Positions 53,744 to 64,000 of a stretch of DNA of 64,000 bases are shown here, in pieces. The position numbers were made by a program, and so were the translations under genes. The stretch's first letter is position 1; the number at the start of each line of letters is the position of its first letter. Origin of the DNA: Tetraselmis striata (lineage: Eukaryota; Chlorophyta; Chlorodendrophyceae; Chlorodendrales; Chlorodendraceae); assembly GCA_006384855.1 (NCBI GenBank), contig VCJN01001560.1, positions 78,227 through 142,226 of the forward strand. Reading direction: 5' to 3'. The notes under the pieces were generated by a model that was not told where the DNA came from, did no database searches, and worked only from the letters and a program-made list of their open reading frames with translations.

Positions 53744-55314
53744 TTATTCGGTAGACTGATCGGTTAGTAGTAATAGCGGCAATGCCATTATGAATGGATT
53801 GGGCATTTGTTCCTTCCGTTGCGTCGTTTTTGCGAAGCACGGCGCTAAAGAATACGGTGTCGGGATCTTTTTAAAGTATTTCACGAGCCATGGTTTTGGC
53901 ATGAATGACGACGTCGACATTATTGAAGCGGGGTTCAATAGGGCATGTGACGGTGTGGCCGTCGGGATGTGTGAGTGAACCGGCGGTCCAATTAAATTCG
54001 GGTCATTTTTTTGAAGAAAGACATGCCCCTGAAGGCGTCGAAGTTATTTTGTTAGTTTGTTCAGACAAACTCAACATCGGCTTGATATTTTTTCATATTG
54101 CAGGACCGTGACGCAAGTGTCATGCGGCCGTTGGCCATAATGACTCGTAATTTATTTTTTGAGCGGCGCGGTTTCATATTTGCGCAGGCGAACGAATAAC
54201 TCTTTTGTAGAACACGGTGTTGCGCCGGTTCCAGTAGCATAGCGGGCGGCGGCAGGTCCGGGAGATCTTGTAGTTGGGATTTAAGGAACACTGAATCGAT
54301 ATCGGAGATAGAGGTTACGAATGCTTTCTTCGGTTTCAAAGCAGGGCTGGTGAGACTTCTTAAACGTCTTAATGAGCACATATATAGGTCTTACCTTCAG
54401 AATCTAGCTCACGAGCTTGATGTGTTCAGAGCGCATACTGTCGTTGTGCGGCGTGGCCGGCTACTCGTCGACATCATCATTGTCGGCGAGGTAAACAAAC
54501 ACGATCAAGTTAGTCGGTGGCATGGGCAAGTCATCGGTGGAACATGTGGCAGTGTGGAACAGGTAAGCGCAGGCGGGATTTGAGTTAATCAGGCGGTACT
54601 TCGATAATAAGATGGGACGCCGGGAGTTGCCGAGATCGCTATTCCAGCGGGGTAAGACAAGAATAGCACGAGTATCGGCGACATGAGATTCATGGCGCTG
54701 AGCCTCAACGTGTACAAGCATGCGCATTTATCATACGGGGGATGAATGAATACAGTATGATAGATAGAATACAATATGACAGATAGCGGAACTGGAAGTA
54801 ACGGGTTATTGCGTGAACAAATCAAACAGACCGCGTCAAATGCGGAATAAGCACGAGCATGAGGAGTAACCGGGCCATAATTATAATTAAGGCGGGCAAA
54901 ATCATCACGATCAAAGGTAGTGCAGTCAAGTGGGCAGGCACGTGGCCGTGTAGGCTTTGTTATATTGCCAGTGCCTAGGTGGTGTCGGTAAAACTTCCGA
55001 ACGGCAACACGTTTTTCAATCGCGGATAACTTGGCAATAGTTGTATCAGCTAGGATGGCAAAGTCGACATTTGCGAAAATGAACCGAATCAGCTCGCGCA
55101 AAGGCATCGAGTGCGTCGACTTGACATGCAACGGGCGTGACGAGGTGGCCCCGTCACGCGCACACCGGCACGCACGGCTAGGCCGCGCTGTCGGGAGTTC
55201 CACTGGGCGTAGGCCAATAGGCACAATCTCGGGAATGGGGGACGGGCTCGGCCAGTAAGACAGATGGTCGATTGATTTACAATTCAAAATCGAATATAGG
55301 CTGGCCCCAAACCG
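53744..55314 (-). pseudogene. Second gypsy copy: decayed pol (linker and protease region)
   Basis: Sequence collinear with the 1-2607 element but strongly diverged. It has DDFARLNYNYGPVTPHARAY (cf. AEFKRLNYAYGPVTFDACAS) near 54850-54910, the protease segment LRVIMANGRMTLASRS (cf. VRVILADGRMVLASQK) near 54100-54150, and AKTMAREI plus DPDTVFFSAV near 53830-53900. Frames change several times, and RT and integrase are missing, so the copy is dead. Its value is as an independent comparison for the gag-pol junction. Confidence 0.75.
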
Positions 55315-55317
55315 TCA
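55309..55317 (-). promoter_or_regulatory. Gag/Pol junction of the second gypsy copy: UGA CGG
   Basis: CAA TGA CGG TTT GGG GCC, with the downstream frame continuing in phase to 54589. The hexamer and most of the next ten bases match the junction at 2598-2610 although flanking protein sequence has diverged widely. Confidence 0.65.
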
Positions 55318-56280
55318 TTGACCGTCCGGGCGGTTCAAGTTCAGCTTGGTTATACCCATAGCTACGTTGTTGGCGGCCACTGTCGGGCGAGAGGCATGCT
55401 TGTCAGCCTCGCTCATTAATGAGCATTTCATGATAGAGTAGCCCACTTGGCCATAGCCATCGCACTTGCCTTCATAGCGGTGAAAGCGAGACCGGCGAGG
55501 GGTGAAGGGGGGGGCAGATGTGGGAGGCGAGCATGTGATAGCGAGAGTAGTCGGGGGGCGGGGGGGGGGGGGGGGGATAGAACGGACCGGCACCCGGACG
55601 GGTGTATCGGCGAGGCGGCTCGGCAGCTGGCAGCTTGCGCTTGCCAAGGGCGGCAGCGGCGAACTCGATGTCGATGGCCCCGAGGTGGCGGCAGGTGGTA
55701 GCGTAGAAGGCGGTGGGCTCGTTCGCGCGACGGCCGGCGGCCTCGAGGGCAGCTTGAGCTGAGTTGGGGAGGCATGCTTGGATGACGCCAACAATGGTAA
55801 ACCCGTTGTAGCAGATAGAGGTGCTCCGGCAAGCCTATCGAAGGTGCGCCGCAAGTCGTGGGCGAGCTTGATGGCGTTGCCCGGCAGGTGAGGATGGTCG
55901 GGGCGATGCGCATGCCAGTGGCGTAGCGCATGATGACGCCGAACATGTTAGAGTTGGAGTGGAAGCACGCCACAAGCTTGGACTAAAGTCGCCGATGTCG
56001 GCAAAGACGACGGTGGCAAAACTAACGCCATGTGCGACGTCACGAGGTACGGGACGATTTGTCGGCAAGTAGGCTGTTGGGATATATCATACCGGCGTGC
56101 GACTCCGGCGGGATCCGACGCACGATCTAGGCCTCCGGAGCAGGGGTCCAGTAGATGTTGGTGGTAAGCTCCTTGAGGTATGTAAAAAACGCCCTGAGCG
56201 GACGAACGGATGTCGATCTTCGTGGCGTCTTGGCCACCGACGGCGGCGCCAACGACGGCGGCGGCTTGGTCGGCCATGGT
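55315..56280 (-). pseudogene. Second gypsy copy: decayed gag
   Basis: The terminal part aligns with the first gypsy Gag over the degenerate zinc knuckle (CDGYGQVGYSIMKC) and the following EADKHASRPTVAANNVA (cf. EHDKEQFKAKVAANKLA). It ends CAA TGA CGG with the stop at 55315-55317. A possible start (MADQAAAVVGAAVGG) lies near 56280. Indels and a G-run at 55558-55577 break the frame. Confidence 0.65.
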
Positions 56281-56344
56281 AGCAGCGGCGGCGGCGCGGC
56301 GGGTGATGGACATACCCGGTGGAGACGCAGGGGGGGGGGGGGGG

Positions 56345-58929
56345 TTTATAAACCAGAGTTCAGCGAAACCAATGCAAGCTTTAAGCGGGAGGCTTAAGCG
56401 TTGGCGAGGGACAGGTTCGCAGCAAAGGAAATAGTTACAGTGTACTGGGGCGTACACGGCTTTATACATATATTGGCTTTGAAGCCGGTTGCAAGCATGC
56501 TCCAGGCTTGGAGATGAAATACAATCTTTACACCATCGGGGATTGCTGCGGACAGCCTTGGGCATTGGGCACAATTATGCGGGCGTACTTTGGTCGGACG
56601 GTGGTGGGACGTGTAACATGTACAAGTGGCGTACAAGCATATGAGCAGACGAGCAAAACGGGTATATGAGTATATAGATAAACGAGTATGCATGTGTTTA
56701 CGAGTATCGGTACGAGTATGAGTCTGCAGGTTGGGGTTATGATGGTAACTCTAAAATCCTCCTAGCGCCGCCGGGCAGCAACGATGTACGGGGGCGGCTG
56801 AAAATCATTCATGTACGACCTCGGCCTAGCGTCGGCCTCTCCGAGATCCGCTTACGGCATTACGGTTTGGAAGAGGGATTGTCCGGCTCAGACAGGGAAA
56901 ACATACTCGCGAGGGGTGCTCGGGAATGAATTCGTGGTCCGCAACTAACGTGCGGAAGATCAGGCGTACCCCCGACCCAATGTGTTCCACATGCTACTAC
57001 TCCGAGCATGTTGTCTTAGTACTGGGGATTGTTCGGCCGTGTCGATCATGTGGTCGACGCGTTTGGAAACGCCGGGGAACCCTGAGCCGCCCCTTGAGGA
57101 CGGGCGAGGGCGGCGAGCGGCGAGGAGGTAGGGGCCCGGCGCTTGAAGGCGGGGAGGGCGTCTGTGGGAAGAGAGGCCGGGCCGCGGGAGGAATCCGCTG
57201 GCGGCCAGCCCGGTCTAACCATGGACGGGTGGCTACAACGATGAGGCACGCCGCGGCGGCAATCGACGCGAATAACTGCATGACCGGCATGCTGGCCACG
57301 GAGCAACGTCACTCGGATGGGGAAGGAGGGTGAAGGGGGGGGGTGTGACCGCCTTTCCCCTCCAACCCCCCTTGGGGCCCCTTCCGAGGACGAGGCTTCA
57401 AACGGGCGAGATGGCGGCAGCAGCGGCGGACTGTGGCCTAGGCCATCCGACCGCCACAACCGGCGCGGTGAGGGCATCATCGCCGCGACCTGCAGGATAT
57501 TCTAGCAATGGCGGCAAGTGGGGCCAAGACGCAGGGCGAACGTATCATTGTGCGGTGCCGGTAGATTACTAATTTGCAATAAAACCTATACATGGGTGGG
57601 GCGAGGACGGCATTAGTGATCCCCGCACTGCCAATCAGCGGTAGCCGCTCATACTACCCGTTATAGTTACCTAGAAATGACAAAGTTTTGAACACGTGAT
57701 AGAAAGAGGCGGGAGTTGGAAACGAGAGAAGCCGGCTGTAGCTTTAGCTGTGATTATACTATGTGTTTCCAGCGCCCGCCACCAGCCAGCGGTTCACATG
57801 GAGCGGAGGATCATGAGTGCGGCAGGCATGGCGGCACCCACCCCACCTCCACGTGGTGGGCGTTGGTAGCCCCTAAGCCTCGTGCCCGGCTGGGTGCGGT
57901 AAGCGGGGTGGCCGGTTGTCGCTGAACGATCCTCGGATCTTTCGACGACCGCGGAGTCTTATGGGGGTTGCTCAAATAATACTCGTAGTCCCGGTAGCGC
58001 CTACACGTGCCGCCGGGCATGAGCTCTATATGGCAGGGGGCTCTTAAAATGATTCATGTACGACCTCAGCCATGCGTCGTCATCTTCGAGATACGCCTAC
58101 AGGTGGGGAGGGGGATCTGCACGACTCGGAGGGGGGCAGCCTACTCGCGCGGGCCGTTCGAAGTAAAATCGCGTGTTTTAATACTTCGGTGCGACCGCCC
58201 GGTACTGGGCACTTGTACTCGGCACAGCCTTGCACGGTGGCGGCTGTAATAAATTCAACCGTGCAAGGGGCGTAAAAAACCGCCCCCGGGCGGTGACCTC
58301 GGCCAGGAGCGTGGGCAGGTGGCTGCCGCGCATCTGGCGATCCGGCACTCGTGTATTGCACATGATCGGCGAGCATACGGTCAACGGTGCATGGGGTGTT
58401 GTCCCCGCCTTCACCTCCGAGCTCAACCGGGGACGCGGCTCGCAGCAACTCAACACGGGGGCTGATCTCAGCAACGCAACGGCCGGGCGGCCTAGCCGCT
58501 TGGCCATGGCCTGTGGAGCAGGCTGCGACTTCCGGGGGAGAAAAAACGGCGGGAATATGATCATATATACGGCGCGGTCATGTGATCACGGGTGGCTGCG
58601 GCGGGGCTAGCGTGTACATGTTGGTGCCCTTGTACGCGCGTAAACCCCCATATGACCCGCGTGTAGTGTAGCGTACCATCGATGCAAAATTAGTAGTACA
58701 TGTAACGCAACATACATGGCCTTCTGAGGGTTGCACGCTACGCGACTTCATTAGCGGACCCTATGCGGGCTGGTGTAGCCGGGCCGTACGACAGCTAGAA
58801 AAGGGCAATATTCGAGCATTTTTTGTCCAATCTACGACCGCGTAAAATTTCCCACTAAAATGGTACGATCTACTGAGCTGCGGGCGATGTCCTTTACTAC
58901 CGGAAGATAAGTACAGCGCAAAGTACTAT
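56345..58929. other. Intergenic, no supported gene
   Basis: Short frames only, none with a recognisable domain. Similar short stretches (GATTCATGTACGACCTC near 56810 and 58050) hint at an internal dispersed repeat. Confidence 0.3.
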
Positions 58930-59137
58930 TTCACTAGCGCGCGCTACTGCGCCGCCGCCAACCGCCACTATGCGCACGCGAGTGGGGATGCCAGGCAGTC
59001 CGCCCTATCATGCACCACCAAGACTGGCTAGAAGCCATAGGGAGGGCAATTTGGATGCCAGCACACAAACGAACACACGCGACACAACCCTCTAGCGTCT
59101 TAACCCGCACAAAATGGCACATACGCCCGGATCGGTG

Positions 59138-59688
59138 TCAGGAATTGACGCCGTGTACCTTCGGCGTAGGTCCGCCCCGCTGGTAAGCAGGATACACCGC
59201 CGCATCTTGCATGCATCGTCGGCGAGGCGCAGGGCGTCGACCGCGGGTCACGTCAACGTGCGTTGTAACGGGGCAAGAGGGCGTTTTTTTTACGTCGCGA
59301 AGCGGTCGAAAATGAGGGCGCCCCACTTATCAGTGAGCGAGGCGAATCGAAGGGGGTTGAACTGCCAATCGTCGAAGTCAATCTCGTGACTGAGGCGGTC
59401 AGCCCAAATATTCCCCGCGGAATAACGGATGTAGCGCACGGACGGTGTAATACCGTGCGTGTCCATGAGGTACCAGACATGTTTTGCGCATCTAGACCAT
59501 GAGACGCGGGGAGCAAGAGGTGAGGTTGGTAAGGACGCCGACAACCACTTGGCTATCCTCGTGCAAGCCGATGTGACGGTTACGGAGCATGGGATGGAAG
59601 GACTCAATAGCCAGACGGACGACTGTGAGCTCTTTGTTTGTACTGTGTGCAGAGTGGCCATTGTCGTTCCAAAAACCACGAGCCCCAT
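59138..59688 (-). pseudogene. DIRS-type RNase H / C-terminal region
   Basis: The minus-strand frame has VRYIRYSAGNIWADRLSHEID, then DDWQFNPLRFASLTDKWG and FDRFAT. This is the pattern at the end of RNase H in DIRS-like polyproteins (N-x-x-AD-x-LS, then DW, then W-G, then D-R-F-A). It joins the inverted segment described separately. No recombinase is recognisable to the left of it. Confidence 0.65.
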
Positions 59689-59889
59689 TGACCGCCCTGT
59701 CGAAACTGGTTACTTGCACTTCGACTGTTCGTCGTACGGTTGGGGCGCCAATCTGAACAAACACCACAAGGCTCGTGGTTTTTGGAACGACGATGACCGC
59801 TCTGCGCACAGCACCAACAAAGAGCTCAAAATCGTCCGTCTGGCTATTGAGTCCTTCCATCCCATGCTCCGTTACCGTCACATCGGCTT
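59565..59889. repeat. Fold-back inverted repeat within RNase H
   Basis: Arms 59565-59684 and 59769-59889 are about 92% reverse-complementary, with an 84-bp spacer. The plus strand across spacer and right arm reads YLHFDCSSYGWGANL, then ARGFWNDDDRSAHSTNKELK, which is RNase H N-terminal sequence in the orientation opposite to the neighbouring RT. One arm is therefore an inverted copy. Confidence 0.85.
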
Positions 59890-59946
59890 TAGGGTTTTAC
59901 GGTTTTTACGGGTTTGGGGTTTAAGGGTTTGGGTTTTTAGGGTTTG
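59888..59946 (+). repeat. Interstitial telomere-like tract, degenerate (TTTAGGG)n
   Basis: About 60 bp of TTTAGGG-related units (TTTAGGG, GTTTTACGG, GGGTTTGGGG, TTTAAGGG, TTTTTAGGG). It sits exactly at the junction between the fold-back repeat and the RT. Confidence 0.75.
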
Positions 59947-59949
59947 AGT

Positions 59950-61090
59950 GGGCGTTGTGTTGAGTGGGCACGCCCACCCACCATTGCACGCGGCCGAACC
60001 AAGAGTCGCGAGCTTTGAGCACATCATTAAGCTCAAGGAGGTATGAACGGGCAGAGGCGCTGACCAAGTAGAGTAACTGGCAGTTGCCTGCGAGGGCGGC
60101 CAACTCGCCAGCATGCAGGCACCGGCGGTCGCGTCTTGCACGCTGGATCGGGTATTTTGTTGTACGAGCAATGGCGGCGAGTTTCTCAGCGGGCGCACGA
60201 AAAGTAGGCGACCCTATCGATTCAAACCCAAGGCGCACGAGCTTATGGGCGGGCTCCCAGACGCCCTTGTTGGGGTTGCGCATCAAACCAAACTTCGAGA
60301 TGTAGTGGCGTTGCCAGATGGCATCATCCTGAGTCCGAGCTATAATTCTAGAAACGCAAAATCGTCCATGTAGGGCAACATGCAAATGCCAAATCGGCGC
60401 CGGGGGATCGGTGTGCCGTGTGCTTCAGTCGGGTTACAACGGAATACCTTGGTGAGGGTGTTGGTGAACTAATAGTGGTGATAAGGGAACAAACCTAGCC
60501 TCCAGAAGGCTTCATGCTTTGCACTTGCACTAGTGGACCATGTGCGGGTTCGTGCGGCCCGGCCATGAGTCATGTGGCATGCTTAGCACCAAAGCCTGAA
60601 ATAAAGTTGTAAGCAATTTCTGAGGAAACAAAGACCAGCCCATGGGAAGGCCGGCCAGTCGGTACTGAGTGCCGCGGTACTCGACCATGAAAAGTCCCTG
60701 TCCTCAAGGGCGATTCCAACCGTGTAGAATCCATCCGGCGTGTCCATCTGCATAATGTAACCCCCAAGGCGCGCCAAATTGCGCTAATGCGAAAGCGTCT
60801 CGAACGATTGATTGCACGTCTCGCAGTAGCGGTTCAGGGGGCGAAGGTCAATGATGAGCCTTAGTCCATTGGTTTGTTCCAGGCTTACGAAATTGGAAGT
60901 GCCGGGACAGCCATTTTGCGCAGCAGTAGCCTCGCTCCTAGACCCCAACGGCCAGGAAGCGAGCCAATTTACCGTCCATAAACTTCAGTTGAGCCGGAGT
61001 AGCATCCTCCATGGACACCCCCCCGATGCAAAGAGGGGGCGGGCCCGTAAAAAAACTGAACGCGTACACCTTCAGAGATCCATTTGAGAA
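59950..61090 (-). pseudogene. DIRS-type reverse transcriptase, frame-broken
   Basis: In minus-strand order: LKWISEGVRVQFF near 61040-61090, LIIDLRPLNRYCET near 60825-60860, TPDGFYTVGIALEDRDF near 60690-60740, GLPMGWSLFP near 60620-60650, the catalytic YMDD at 60361-60372, FGLMRNPNKGVWEPAHKLVRLG near 60230-60300, and ELNDVLKARDSWFGRVQWW near 59985-60040. These are the RT and thumb of a DIRS-like element. Indels and stops interrupt it. It is distinct in sequence from the RT at 15.7-16.6 kb (FVDD there, YMDD here). Confidence 0.75.
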
Positions 61091-63394
61091 CACGGCGATT
61101 CGCACTAGCGGCTTGATAGTTGCCGATATGACTACGGACGCGATGTGTCATGAGGGAGTCGGGGGTACATGAATCGGCGCGATGGATGTCGCGAGGGGGG
61201 CGAGCAGAGCGCCCTGTCGCTTTGCTAGCCCTCTCCGCGTCGATGTCACGGTCCGCAGCAGTGCGCGGCACAAGAGAAGTGCCGCGGCGTGGGAGTAGCC
61301 ATGACGACAGTCATTGGGCGCTAGCTTGGACACTGGTAGTGTAGTATCACTATGTACTCGCATGTGCACTAGCCGGTGGGCATGCGCCGCTGGCATGCGC
61401 CCCAGTCGGAGCGCATCTCGGCACCTACTCCAAGAAGCGGCTCGTACATATCGAGCCATGCCCACACGGGAGGGGCAGCCAGTGGTTACTGCTAGTCGAC
61501 ATTGGCCGAAGGGTTTGGACCTTGTTCCGCTGAGTGGGGAACTGCTGCGGCTTCGTCCTCTCCTCGTGTGAATCGAGTAATCACTAGCTCGTTTGCGGGC
61601 AGCAGTTAGCACGTTCATCAACCACACAAACCCTGACGGTTTTTTCCCGGGGTGGGAGAAAGGCTACGCTCATTGTACATGGTACGATGGCGAAAGACCG
61701 GCACCCTGCGCGGCAAAATGCCGCGACTTTGCTGTGGTGCGCTCGATGGAGCGTGCCATAGCCAAGAAGAGTGGACCAGTCGGCCGCCGTATAGGCAGGT
61801 GGCGGTCCTGACCGACCCCCGTAAACATGCGCGCACATGCGCGCACGGGCGCCGCGCTAGGGCTATATCGAATAGGGAAAGAAACCACTTAAACCCCTAG
61901 TTTATAACATTACAATTGTAGCTGCTGATGCTGCTGCTGCTGCTGCTTTGCGGTGCTGCTGACGACATTTCGTAGTGGCTACCGTACATGTACCTGTAAT
62001 CTTCATCCCGCGGGCCCGTACCACCGCCCTTTCGTCGGCATGTCGACTACCCGCGGCGGTATAGTACGGGTGGTCGCTGCTATAGTGCTATACTGGCACT
62101 TAATGCAATTGACTGATGGCAACTGGACATGCTGGAACGCAATACATATACATCGGCAGATACTGCATGAGCATCGCCTCAGAATGGCACATACATAGGT
62201 TATATGACATTACAAGAGTAGCAAGCAATGTGTGCATAATAAATGCATCAGGCTTGACCCGGGGCCTAAAAGCCGAAACGGGCATCACGGAAGGCATCCG
62301 GATAGACGTTAGTTATAAAATCAACGTTTGGATTAGAGGCCTCGCAGAAGAATAGTATAAACCTGAAGCGAGAATTGGTTAACACAAAATCGCATCATCA
62401 CCCACTCCCGGATGAGCCACACCCCGCGTGCTTGCCCGCCGTCACATGGGTCACGAGCCCAGTACGCAAAGCAATTGCGAAGACGTGTGCCAAGATACTG
62501 TGTGGGGGGGCACGCGACGCGCTACCCTCGCAACACCCAGTAGCAGCGCAAGCACCCGCCCGCCCCAAGCCATACGACCAAGAGAGATGGAGAGAACAAC
62601 GCATAACAGAATTAATGACCAGCAAGGGCGGCAGCGGCAACGGCGCGGAGGGGCAGTTACACAGTAACTACGCAACAAACCGGCAAATACACTAGTCCAA
62701 AAAGCACTGGTACATATCCCAGCCATGGTCGAAATGTAAATGCTGCGTCGAGAGTAATGTGCAGACTGACACATCGGTTCGCGCCATAAATCGATATCAT
62801 TTTATACTTTATAAATCTTAAATGTCCAAGAACACACGTTAGGCGGGCGGAGACATGGTCCACCCGTATGCACTCTGATCAGTTAACTCATCCCTACCGA
62901 GTTGTAAAAGGGTCAGCACCTGTTGGTGGGTCGGGGCCGTATTTTGCATCAGGTCTGCAGCGCTCCCATCGCTCATTGTACCGCCGCCCTGTTCATTGTG
63001 GAGGAGCTGGGCCGGCTACTGATTTTTTTTCGTCCCCGTGATAGGACTGGCACCGGCTACTGGTACTTGGTGCAAATGCCCTTAAAGCTGCCCGCGCCTT
63101 TCAGAGGCGCCTAACACCGTTCGGGCGTTGGGAGCCGCCTCTACCAGCCTGCCCATCCCGGCCCGCCGTCCTGCACACAGCGTGACATTGGAGAACAGGT
63201 CCAGAATTGGCACGAAAGCCACTCCACTCCCCTCCTTTGTCGTCGAATCGGAGCTGTTCTAAGACGCCACAGCTGGCAATAAAGAGCGGCTTCCGCTTCG
63301 CTGCCGGCGCCGGCGTGGTTCGGCCGCTAACGAGCCTTCCAGCTAGGACTAGGGCTAGGGCTAGGGCTTTAGCGGATGTCTCTATGTGTGCGGA
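61091..63394. other. Intergenic/element 5' remnant, no supported gene
   Basis: 61148-61627 on the minus strand may be the decayed Gag of the adjacent DIRS-like element, by position only. 61920-61965 is a short CTG/GCTGCT microsatellite. 63345-63370 has three ACTAGGGCTAGGGCTAGGG-type units. Nothing else recognisable. Confidence 0.3.
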
Positions 63395-63701
63395 CTACAG
63401 GTCGCCCGGCGCCGCCACCTTGAACAGCAGTAGCCCGAAGCCCACGCCGCCGAGGATGAACAGCAGCACCGCCATCACCTGCGGGCACCCGGGGAGGGGG
63501 CAGGTCAGCGAGGCGTGCGAGGGCGTCGGGGGCGCGGGTGGGGTGGGGTGGGGTGGGTGGGGCGGGGGGGGGGGGGGGGGCGACCTTCTTCGCGAGCTGC
63601 AGGCGCGCCTTCATGACCTTCTTCGCGTCCGCCTGCTCCTGGGCCGCCAGCCGCGCCAGCCGGCGCTCCTCTCTCTCGCGCCGCTTATCTACCGGCGCGA
63701 C
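63395..63701 (-). CDS. 3' end of a small tail-anchored membrane protein gene
   Basis: Two terminal exons on the minus strand: 63701-63585 (39 codons: VAPVDKRREREERRL, then ADAKKVMKARLQLAKK) and 63478-63395 (27 codons plus TAG: VMAVLLFILGGVGFGLLLF, then KVAAPGDL). The acceptors are GCCAG and CCGCAG, the donor is AAG|GTCG, and phases agree. A charged helical segment followed by one hydrophobic helix about 7 residues from the C-terminus is the layout of a tail-anchored protein. The 5' exons are not found. The intron holds a G-run (C on the coding strand). Family not recognised. Confidence 0.5.
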
Positions 63702-64000
63702 CTGGCAAATACGGCCGGATGCCACTCCAGTCAGGTAGTAGCCGCATGTCGAAGGTTGTAGTTGCAGACGACACAGCCCTGCAAAGCTCTACCACCACGA
63801 AATACAACGCAATTGTCTAATTTAAATATGCATAGATGTGTGGGTCGATGCCGTTAGCCACCTATATCAGGTGCAGACCACAACAGCACATGCGTGTGGA
63901 TAAGTAGATTTAATTTATCTGCAGATAAGTGTATGTGAGTTGATGGACGTGACTTGTTTGTGGATAAGTGTATGTGAGTTGATGACGTGAATGTTGTGGA

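Noticed and set aside
1-64000. CRISPR arrays, operons, Shine-Dalgarno sites, tRNA or rRNA genes
   Set aside because: The tandem repeats lack spacer structure, genes are spliced and eukaryotic, and I could not recognise any tRNA cloverleaf or rRNA segment by eye; a covariance-model scan would be needed to exclude tRNAs.

Overview
This is a nuclear segment of an intron-containing eukaryote. Typical GT-AG introns of roughly 85-560 bp, RRM, PDI, UCH and DEAH-helicase genes, DIRS-like, Ty3/gypsy, copia-type and LINE-like elements, TTTAGGG-like tracts and many 15-30 nt G/C homopolymers suggest an alga or other protist, perhaps of the green lineage. I cannot name the species from the sequence.

Layout. 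1-4162: minus-strand Ty3/gypsy element (5' LTR, gag, long open pol running off the left edge) that appears inserted into a tyrosine-recombinase (YR) element. 4163-10735: two copies of a compact Gag-YR element with no reverse transcriptase (RT), with ~190 bp direct terminal repeats. 11573-21475: a decayed ~10 kb DIRS-like element (Gag, RT and YR on the minus strand, ~290 bp terminal repeats) with a LINE-like insertion at 13.6-15.1 kb. 21.6-22.7 kb: another LINE-type remnant.

The gene-bearing part is 23.6-47.4 kb. It holds a two-RRM hnRNP-like gene (+, 9 exons), a PDI-like ER gene (+, 8 exons, C-terminal RDEL), a convergent UCHL3-like deubiquitinase (-, 8 exons), minisatellite-rich intergenic DNA, a broken MFS transporter, a DEAH helicase (-, one frame break) and a two-exon hypothetical gene. 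From 48 to 64 kb come a 1.56 kb LTR element without pol whose primer site matches the initiator-tRNA anticodon region, a pentanucleotide satellite, a second decayed gypsy copy, a rearranged DIRS-like RT/RNase H region with a 120 bp fold-back and a telomere-like tract, and the 3' end of a tail-anchored protein gene.

The main discovery candidate is that every recognisable retroelement gag frame here (two gypsy copies, two Gag-YR copies, one DIRS-like) ends in UGA followed directly by CGG. In the three elements that still have downstream pol sequence, pol continues in the same frame. UGA-CGG is a known leaky-stop context, so this looks like programmed readthrough shared by unrelated retroelement orders.
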